A stretch of DNA of 5,463 nucleotides from Anaerolineales bacterium (GTDB lineage: Bacteria > Chloroflexota > Anaerolineae > Epilineales > JAANWY01). Shown in pieces: positions 1 to 4,010 of this stretch. The number at the start of each line of letters is the position of its first letter. Position 1 is the first letter of the stretch. The translations under genes were made by a program, and so were the position numbers. A model generated the notes under the pieces. The model was given only the letters and a program-made list of their open reading frames with translations, made no database searches and was not told the DNA's origin. The stretch lies in contig JAANWY010000395.1 in assembly GCA_018263655.1 (NCBI GenBank), positions 1 through 5,463 of the forward strand. Direction: 5' to 3'.

Positions 1-19
1 ATCAGGCCCCTTCGATAGA

Positions 20-30
20 ACTCAGAACAG
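20..30 (+). repeat. Left copy of the 10-11 bp direct repeat flanking the MITE-like element
   Basis: The sequence actcagaacag at 20-30 is repeated exactly at 129-139. Ten of the bases (21-30 and 130-139) flank the inverted-repeat element exactly; the eleventh overlaps the last base of the right inverted repeat. The most economical reading is a target-site duplication made on insertion. Confidence 0.6.
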
Positions 31-129
31 TATATTCTCAATATATGGGGGGACATGTAGGACGATTTGGTAAATCGTCGGGTCGAAATACCATTTCGAC
101 CTACATAGCTCCGAAATATTGAGATGATA
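31..129. mobile_element. MITE-like element, 99 bp, with TIRs and 10-bp target duplication
   Basis: Positions 31-44 and 116-129 are terminal inverted repeats that match at 12 of 14 bases; the inner 9 bases (36-44 against 116-124) are perfect. The element is bounded on both sides by the direct repeat ctcagaacag (21-30 and 130-139), as expected for a target-site duplication. There is no coding capacity inside. The interior holds two perfect 8-bp hairpins and an extra 6-bp stem. A 10-bp duplication with no transposase fits a non-autonomous derivative mobilised by an IS of a family that makes 9-12 bp duplications (IS4-like families do so); that assignment is inference. It lies 3' of the polyprenyl synthase gene, with its edge 38 bp past the stop codon. 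Confidence 0.6.
55..106. repeat. Paired hairpins on a common 6-bp stem (three-way junction)
   Basis: The hairpin at 61-79 has 8-bp perfect arms (61-68 and 72-79) and loop ggt. The hairpin at 82-100 has 8-bp perfect arms (82-89 and 93-100) and loop acc. The two are enclosed by the inverted repeat atgtag/ctacat (55-60 and 101-106). The two 3-nt loops are complementary to each other. In either strand this can fold as a compact cruciform or RNA three-way junction. It forms the core of the MITE-like element. Structured cores like this are typical of REP/MITE sequences; no function can be read from it. Confidence 0.7.
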
Positions 130-139
130 CTCAGAACAG
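129..139 (+). repeat. Right copy of the direct repeat flanking the MITE-like element
   Basis: This is an exact second copy of actcagaacag found at 20-30. Removing 31-129 and one 10-bp copy rejoins an uninterrupted sequence leading to the 3' end of the polyprenyl synthase gene, consistent with an insertion just outside the gene. Confidence 0.6.
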
Positions 140-166
140 GACTTTGCAGCCAAGCCCGAGACAGAT

Positions 167-1171
167 CTACTCTCGACGTTCCACGATGTAGGCCGCCAAA
201 TCGCGCAGCGAGTCGCGGGCCGGCACATCAGGCAAGACAACCAAGGCATCAATCGCTTTCTGTACAAGCTCGCTGGCTTCTGCCAATGTGGCATCGATGG
301 CTGAAGACTCCCGAATGGCCCCGACCAGCTCTTCAACGGCCGCGTCCTGGTTATCACCATTCCAGTAGTTCACCAGGGAAGGGTGTTGCGGGCTTGTTTC
401 TGCGAAATAGTACACTGGCAGTGTGATCGTCCCCTGACGCAAGTCGCTACCGATTGGTTTGCCGACTCGACGCTCGTCGCCAATGAAGTCCAGCACGTCA
501 TCGACGATCTGGAAGGCCATGCCAAGATTGTGGCCGTAGGTGTGTAGCGCCTCGGTCTCAGCCGGCGAAGCCCCCATCAGCATACCCGCGGCCTCAGTGG
601 ATAGGGTGAAAAGCGAACCCGTCTTGCCGTAAATCCGATGGTAGTATTCCTCCCGGGGGGGCAACCCACCCCGCCGGCGGAAAAGCTGGCGCAGTTCGCC
701 ATCAACAATCGTGTGCAGTGTCTCGGCAAACCGCTCCATCACCCGCACTTCGCCAGTCGCAGCCCCGAAGCTAGCTGCCCGAGCGAAGACATAGTCGCCA
801 GCTAGCACGGTGGCTCCACTGTTCCAGAACGCGTTAATCGTTGGCCGGCCCCGGCGCAGTATTGAGTCGTCAACCACATCGTCATGAATTAGTGTTGCGG
901 TGTGGAGCGTTTCTACCGCAGCCGCCAGGGCGAGAACCTTGTCGAAGTCCACCGGATAGAACTTGGTGGCGAACAGAACCACAGCCGGACGTATCCGTTT
1001 GCCACCGCTGGACACGATGTGCTCAATCACCTCAGCCAACGGCCCGTACTCAATGTGCGTCGTGTCACGCAAGGCGGTCTCGACGACCTGCATTTCCTCG
1101 CTGATCGGCTTGAGGATATCGGCGAGCGTCGAATCTTTCCCTTTCACAGAAGGTGTTTGTGTTTGAATCAT
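167..1171 (-). CDS. Long-chain trans-polyprenyl diphosphate synthase
   Basis: This 334-residue protein belongs to the trans-isoprenyl diphosphate synthase family, which condenses isopentenyl diphosphate onto an allylic primer with Mg2+. The hallmarks are in order: a GKR diphosphate-binding motif at residues 57-59, the first aspartate-rich motif DDVVDD (97-102) followed by LRRGRPT, a KT pair at 183-184, and the second aspartate-rich motif QIVDDVLDF (221-229) followed by GKPIGSDL. Length is normal for the family. The residues 4 and 5 before the first motif are Thr93 and Ala92, small rather than aromatic; in this family that argues for a long product (hepta- to decaprenyl), such as a menaquinone side chain, rather than GGPP. 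The exact chain length is inference. The start is ATG with no clear Shine-Dalgarno sequence. The gene follows a strong terminator, so it is probably its own transcription unit. The enzyme is expected to be cytosolic. ispB/hepT-like by role, but no symbol is assigned. Confidence 0.93.
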   Translation of the reverse strand: MIQTQTPSVKGKDSTLADILKPISEEMQVVETALRDTTHIEYGPLAEVIEHIVSSGGKRIRPAVVLFATKFYPVDFDKVLALAAAVETLHTATLIHDDVVDDSILRRGRPTINAFWNSGATVLAGDYVFARAASFGAATGEVRVMERFAETLHTIVDGELRQLFRRRGGLPPREEYYHRIYGKTGSLFTLSTEAAGMLMGASPAETEALHTYGHNLGMAFQIVDDVLDFIGDERRVGKPIGSDLRQGTITLPVYYFAETSPQHPSLVNYWNGDNQDAAVEELVGAIRESSAIDATLAEASELVQKAIDALVVLPDVPARDSLRDLAAYIVERRE

Positions 1172-1186
1172 TTTTCGGTGTCTACA

Positions 1187-1199
1187 CTCGGAACCCGAG
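1187..1199. repeat. Small hairpin in the 5' leader of the polyprenyl synthase gene
   Basis: The inverted repeat ctcgg/ccgag (1187-1191 and 1195-1199) has a 3-nt loop and lies 15 bp upstream of the start codon. It takes up the region where a leader would be, and no Shine-Dalgarno sequence lies between it and the ATG. It is too short to be called a regulator. Confidence 0.3.
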
Positions 1200-1230
1200 C
1201 CCTGTTTCGAAGACGCTAGTAAGTCACGCC

Positions 1231-1257
1231 CAGATATTGCACAGTTATTTTTGTAAA
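1231..1257 (-). promoter_or_regulatory. Weak candidate promoter for the polyprenyl synthase gene
   Basis: On the minus strand, TTTACA (1252-1257) could serve as a -35 box and TATCTG (1231-1236) as a -10 box, but the spacer is only 15 bp and both boxes deviate from consensus. A promoter is expected here because a terminator lies just upstream and the gene starts at 1171. The local AT-rich patch (about 1233-1261) supports the general location, not the exact boxes. Confidence 0.25.
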
Positions 1258-1298
1258 TTGTGACTGCTCAGACACTTCGTGCCTACACAGGAAGAGAC

Positions 1299-1354
1299 CG
1301 GAAAAAAGGGGTCGGTGGGGGGGCGGCCGCCCCCCCACCGACCCCATTTTTCCG
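1299..1354 (-). terminator. Strong intrinsic terminator, 56-bp near-perfect palindrome
   Basis: The palindrome has 28-bp arms that meet at GGCC with a single mismatch (A1307 opposite A1346). The GC core (1308-1345) contains seven G opposite seven C and a NotI-type centre gcggccgc. Read on the minus strand, the 19-bp GC stem is followed directly by six T (complement of 1302-1307), the classical Rho-independent arrangement. It lies about 60 bp past the stop of the zinc dehydrogenase gene and so should end the upstream four-gene unit. The plus strand also has a run of five T after the stem, so it could act in both directions. Confidence 0.9.
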
Positions 1355-1370
1355 CATTTCTCAACTACGA

Positions 1371-1392
1371 GGGCAGTAGCCGGGCAATAGCC
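1371..1392. repeat. Tandem pair of an 11-bp unit
   Basis: gggcagtagcc (1371-1381) is followed directly by gggcaatagcc (1382-1392), with one mismatch. It lies between the terminator and the right inverted-repeat arm of the 146-bp segment, downstream of the zinc dehydrogenase gene. No function is visible. Confidence 0.55.
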
Positions 1393-1411
1393 TGAGCAGT
1401 TACACTGATCT

Positions 1412-2428
1412 TCAATTAACCGCCGGCCGCACGTGAACCTTCAGCGTCTCACCATCAGCAAAGCGCCGCAAAGCGGTCGGGAAATCACTCAAGGGTAAAT
1501 TATGGCTGATCAGCGGCGCGACGTCAATGACGCCATTGGCCAGCCAGGCGATGGCCGGCTGGAAAGTATAGCAGAGCGCAAAGCTGCCGATGATGGACCA
1601 GTCGTGGCGAAACACGTCGTAGGGGCGCAGGCTGATGGTGGCGTCCATGGGCGTGACACCGAACTGCAGGAACTGTCCCCGGGGCTTCAGGTAGTCAAAG
1701 GCACGCTCGATGACGGCCGGCACCCCCGTGGCATCGACGACGACGGCAAAGCCGTGCGGCGCTAGCTCGCGCAAGGTTTCCGCCTGGTCGGGGCCGACAG
1801 CCACCGTCGCGGTCGCCCCCAACTGCCGCGCGAGTTCCAGCCGGGCCGGCTGCTTGTCCACTGCCACGACCTGCGACGCGCCGCTGTGTCGCAAGGCTTG
1901 CACCAAAATGAGGCCCATCGGTCCAACACCAAAAATCAGCACTTCGTCGCCTGGCCAGACGCGCAGACGGTTGAGGGCATGGACGACGCAGGAGACAGGC
2001 TCGATGAAGGCCGCCTGGGCATCGGTCAGCTCATCGGGCAGCCGGTAGCAGGCCCGAGCGGGGACGGCTGTATATTCGGCAAAGCCCCCCGGCCGCGTGA
2101 TGCCCACCCCCTGCCAGTTGAGGCAGTGGTTGGCCTGCTCGTTGCGGCAGAAGTAGCAGTGACCACAGTAGAGGTTAGGATCAACCGCCACGCGATCGCC
2201 GCGCTGCAAATCGGTGACTTCCTCGCCCACTTCGACAACTTCCCCGCCAAACTCGTGGCCGGGGATCACCGGAAAATCGGACATGTACTCGTTGCGGAAG
2301 ATGTGCAGGTCCGTGCCGCAGAGTCCGCTGGTCGCCACTTGCACCACGACTTCACGCGGGCCGCAGTTCGGATCATCAACTTGTTTTACGACGACAGTTT
2401 CAGGTTCAGGGAAGACCACAGCTTTCAT
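1412..2428 (-). CDS. Zinc-dependent medium-chain polyol/alcohol dehydrogenase
   Basis: This 338-residue member of the zinc MDR (GroES-like plus Rossmann) superfamily is closest in layout to sorbitol, arabinitol or threonine dehydrogenases. Catalytic zinc ligands are visible as Cys37 (GLCGTD), His58-Glu59 (PGHEF) and Glu143 (EPVSC). The structural zinc lobe has four cysteines at 88, 91, 94 and 102. The nucleotide-binding motif GVGPMG is at 167-172, and Asp191 at the end of the second Rossmann strand favours NAD over NADP. Expected reaction: NAD-linked oxidation of a secondary hydroxyl of a polyol; the substrate is not readable. An in-frame TTG lies one codon upstream (2429-2431), but the ATG at 2426-2428 is preferred because GGAG sits 9 nt before it. 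It starts 6 bp after the stop of the SIS gene, implying translational coupling. It is the last gene of the unit and is followed by the terminator. Cytosolic. Confidence 0.93.
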   Translation of the reverse strand: MKAVVFPEPETVVVKQVDDPNCGPREVVVQVATSGLCGTDLHIFRNEYMSDFPVIPGHEFGGEVVEVGEEVTDLQRGDRVAVDPNLYCGHCYFCRNEQANHCLNWQGVGITRPGGFAEYTAVPARACYRLPDELTDAQAAFIEPVSCVVHALNRLRVWPGDEVLIFGVGPMGLILVQALRHSGASQVVAVDKQPARLELARQLGATATVAVGPDQAETLRELAPHGFAVVVDATGVPAVIERAFDYLKPRGQFLQFGVTPMDATISLRPYDVFRHDWSIIGSFALCYTFQPAIAWLANGVIDVAPLISHNLPLSDFPTALRRFADGETLKVHVRPAVN

Positions 2429-2434
2429 CAAGCA

Positions 2435-2989
2435 TCACTCCAAATTCGTATGACGCCGGCGAAGATCGTCCGCCGTCTGGTCCAGCTCATCCTGCAAGCG
2501 TGGCACCAACGCGTCGAAGAAGATCCACATCGCCTGTTCAAAAACCGACCCCATGGCCTGCAATGAACTGCTCTGCTCGTCTTCAGCCATGGTCTGGGCC
2601 GGCAGATCGATCCGCAGATTGGCCCGTTGCGGCAACGGCGCGTCGGGCTGCGCCGTGACCATGGCGACGCGCCCGCCGGCGTCCCTGGCCACCTCCACCA
2701 GTGCTTCGACAGTCGAGAGGTAGCCGGGTCCGCAACTGACCAAGAACAGGTCGCCAGCACCAATGGGGGGCGCCGTCATATCACCCACCACGGCCACGTC
2801 CAGACCGAGGTGCATCAAGCGCATGGCGAAACCGCGCATGACCAAGCCCTCCCGCCCGAGACCATAGGCGAAGATCTGGTCAGCCTCCAGAATGGCACCA
2901 CACAAGGCGTCGATTTCGGCCTCGTCTACGTCACTCAGCACCCGGTCAATCTCGTCCAATATCTGTTGAGCTGTCTGATACGTCCTCAT
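2435..2989 (-). CDS. SIS-domain sugar-phosphate isomerase, 6-phospho-3-hexuloisomerase-like
   Basis: This 184-residue single-SIS-domain protein has the normal length for the HxlB/PHI family, whose characterised members interconvert D-arabino-3-hexulose 6-phosphate and fructose 6-phosphate. Family-like blocks are IFAYGLGREGLVMRGFAMRL (39-58), followed by MHLGLDVAVVGD (59-70), the loop VSCGPGYLSTVEAL (84-97), AMVTAQPDAPLPQRA (109-123), and the C-terminal MGSVFEQAMWIFFDA (146-160) with the conserved Glu151. The phosphate-binding loop usually reads like SGSGET in this family but here is SCGPGYLST, so the substrate may differ. No hexulose-phosphate synthase is nearby, which argues against a standard ribulose monophosphate pathway; a role with a polyol-derived sugar phosphate is inferred. 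A GTG start at 3020-3022 would add eleven residues encoded by a tandem repeat; ATG at 2987-2989 with GAGGAG just upstream is preferred. Cytosolic. Confidence 0.85.
   Translation of the reverse strand: MRTYQTAQQILDEIDRVLSDVDEAEIDALCGAILEADQIFAYGLGREGLVMRGFAMRLMHLGLDVAVVGDMTAPPIGAGDLFLVSCGPGYLSTVEALVEVARDAGGRVAMVTAQPDAPLPQRANLRIDLPAQTMAEDEQSSSLQAMGSVFEQAMWIFFDALVPRLQDELDQTADDLRRRHTNLE
2438..2441 (-). promoter_or_regulatory. Ribosome binding site of the zinc dehydrogenase, adjoining the SIS stop codon
   Basis: GGAG on the minus strand lies 9 nt before the ATG at 2426-2428 and immediately precedes the TGA stop of the SIS gene (2435-2437). This placement decides the start in favour of the ATG and suggests that ribosomes finishing the SIS protein reinitiate on the dehydrogenase. 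Confidence 0.6.
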
Positions 2990-2991
2990 TT

Positions 2992-2997
2992 CTCCTC
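2992..2997 (-). promoter_or_regulatory. Ribosome binding site of the SIS gene, unusually close to the start
   Basis: GAGGAG on the minus strand is separated from the ATG (2987-2989) by only two bases, closer than the usual 5-9. It lies directly 3' of the G-rich tandem repeat. Its presence still supports this ATG over the upstream GTG, which falls inside the repeat. Confidence 0.5.
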
Positions 2998-3000
2998 GCC

Positions 3001-3040
3001 AACCACCCAACCACCCAACCACCTAACCACCTAACCTACC
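3001..3040. repeat. 8-bp tandem repeat between the SDR and SIS genes
   Basis: Units of eight bases run aaccaccc (3001), aaccaccc (3009), aaccacct (3017), aaccacct (3025), then a diverged aacctacc (3033). On the coding strand this is a G-rich GGTTAGGT/GGTTGGGT series with many GG or GGG runs, able in principle to form a two-tetrad G-quadruplex in DNA or mRNA. It fills nearly the whole 46-bp gap between the SDR stop (3036-3038) and the SIS start, and it overlaps the last SDR codons. Slippage could change the spacing between the two genes. Confidence 0.8.
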
Positions 3041-3842
3041 AAACGCAGTAACCACCATCGATGACCATATCGTGGCCCGTCATGAAGTCCGATACCTCTG
3101 AGGCGAGATAGACGACGGCGCCCTGTAGATCAATCACTTCGGCCATACGGCCCGCCGGCGTCATACCCAGCCACGTCGGCATGACTTCCTGACCTTCCGG
3201 CGTCGCCAGCAGGTCGTTCACCAGCTTCGTGCGCGTGTACCCCGGGCTGATGCTGTTGACGCGCACGCCCCGAGGCGCCCATTCCGCTGCCAGGCTGCGG
3301 GTCAGGTGGATGACGCCGGCCTTCGACGTGTTGTAGGCCGCTTGATTCTGCGGCGTGTTGACGACGTGGCCCGACATCGAAGCGGTGTTGATGATCTTGC
3401 CGTAGCCGGCTTCCAACATCACCCGCCCCTCAGCCTGGGCACACAGAAACACGCCGTTGAGGTTGACGTCGAGCATCCCCTTCCATTCGTCTTCATCCGT
3501 CGTTTCGGCGTCAGCCCAGACACCGATGCCGGCGTTGTTGACGCCGATGGTCAGCTTGCCCCAGCGATCCAAGACGGCGTCCACCATCGCTTGCACCTGC
3601 TCGGCGTCGGTCACATCGGCAGTGACGGCCAGCGCGTCGACACCCTTCGCCTCCAATTCGCCGGCAACGGTTTCGGCACGCTCGGTGACGATGTCGACCA
3701 CAGCCACAGCGGCGCCGGCTTCACCCAGCGCGTGAGCGAAACCGCAACCGATGCCCTGTCCGCCGCCTGTGATCAACGCCACCCGGCCGTCCAAGCGGAA
3801 TCGTTCCAGAATAGATTTCGCTTCCAGTACCCCGTCAGTCAT
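3036..3842 (-). CDS. Short-chain dehydrogenase/reductase, polyol dehydrogenase type
   Basis: This 268-residue classical SDR has a full active site. The cofactor motif TGGGQGIG is at residues 25-32, Asp50 ends the second strand (favouring NAD(H)), Asp76 sits in ADVTD, NNAG is at 102-105, and the catalytic tetrad is Asn127, Ser157, Tyr170 and Lys174. PGYTRTKL (200-207) follows. The C-terminus GHDMVIDGGYCVW resembles SDRs acting on mannitol, arabinitol or sorbose. Expected role: NAD-linked interconversion of a polyol and a ketose; the substrate is inferred only. Start ATG is backed by AAAGGA (complement of 3851-3856) 8 nt upstream. It is second in the unit, 159 bp after the G1P dehydrogenase and 46 bp before the SIS gene. 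The N-terminus has about 18 residues before the first strand, slightly longer than minimal SDRs. Cytosolic, probably tetrameric by family habit. Confidence 0.93.
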   Translation of the reverse strand: MTDGVLEAKSILERFRLDGRVALITGGGQGIGCGFAHALGEAGAAVAVVDIVTERAETVAGELEAKGVDALAVTADVTDAEQVQAMVDAVLDRWGKLTIGVNNAGIGVWADAETTDEDEWKGMLDVNLNGVFLCAQAEGRVMLEAGYGKIINTASMSGHVVNTPQNQAAYNTSKAGVIHLTRSLAAEWAPRGVRVNSISPGYTRTKLVNDLLATPEGQEVMPTWLGMTPAGRMAEVIDLQGAVVYLASEVSDFMTGHDMVIDGGYCVW

Positions 3843-3870
3843 AGACTCGTTCCTTTCCTAATCCACGAAA

Positions 3871-3971
3871 ACCCTTGCGAAGGTTGAGAGTAGCCTTGGC
3901 AAGAGGCCGATTTTCGACTGGCGAGGGACCCTTCAACCCAAATGCAATTGACAAACCTTCGCAAGGGTCCC
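3871..3971 (-). promoter_or_regulatory. Inverted-repeat leader before the SDR gene, possible attenuator or processing element
   Basis: In the order transcribed on the minus strand, segment 1 (3971-3954) can pair in two exclusive ways. It pairs with segment 2 (3925-3933 against 3963-3971) through 9 perfect base pairs. It also pairs with segment 3 (3871-3885 against 3954-3968) through 15 perfect base pairs. Segment 3 is followed by TTTT (complement of 3867-3870). Segments 1 and 3 are each also near-palindromic (ACCCTT-gcg-AAGGTT). The arrangement lies 29 bp before the SDR start. It could modulate readthrough from the G1P dehydrogenase gene, act as an RNA processing or stabilising stem, or simply be a dispersed palindromic repeat. 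The pairings are seen; the role is inference. Confidence 0.45.
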
Positions 3972-3994
3972 CCTACCTGAACGGTTACTGCTAC

Positions 3995-4010
3995 CAAACG
4001 CTTACGTTTG
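3995..4010. repeat. Hairpin spanning the stop codon of the G1P dehydrogenase gene
   Basis: caaacg (3995-4000) and cgtttg (4005-4010) are a perfect 6-bp inverted repeat with a 4-base loop. The TAA stop codon (4002-4004 on the minus strand) lies in the loop. No T-run follows, so it does not look like a terminator. Confidence 0.35.

Larger units (their letters stand above)
1259..1404. repeat. 146-bp segment bounded by 13-bp inverted repeats, enclosing the terminator
   Basis: Positions 1259-1271 and 1392-1404 are inverted copies matching at 12 of 13 bases; nine are contiguous (actgctcag/ctgagcagt). They enclose the 56-bp palindrome at 1299-1354 and an 11-bp tandem pair at 1371-1392. I see no target duplication outside the arms, so a mobile origin is possible but unproven. 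The last base is 7 bp from the stop codon of the zinc dehydrogenase gene. Confidence 0.5.

Noticed and set aside
1..166. Intrinsic terminator after the polyprenyl synthase gene
   Set aside because: Hairpins are present in the MITE-like element, but none is followed by a T-run on the minus strand.
1886..2566. Plus-strand 226-residue frame opposite the zinc dehydrogenase
   Set aside because: It is antisense to a gene with intact zinc ligands and Rossmann motif, has no family features, and is a product of GC-rich codon bias.
2990..3022. Longer SIS protein starting at GTG 3020-3022
   Set aside because: The added residues come entirely from the G-rich tandem repeat and adjoining leader, and the internal ATG has a Shine-Dalgarno sequence and gives the usual family length.
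3306..3887. Plus-strand 193-residue frame opposite the SDR gene
   Set aside because: It is a shadow of the SDR, whose complete catalytic tetrad leaves no doubt about the coding strand.
3036..4001. Exact 11-base repeat ctaccaaacgc at 3036-3046 and 3991-4001, both near gene 3' ends
   Set aside because: A few exact 11-base matches are expected by chance in a window of this size, and one copy is largely coding while the other is not.
3843..4001. Separate sigma70 promoter for the SDR gene
   Set aside because: TTGTCA occurs on the minus strand in the spacer, but no acceptable -10 box follows at 16-18 bp.
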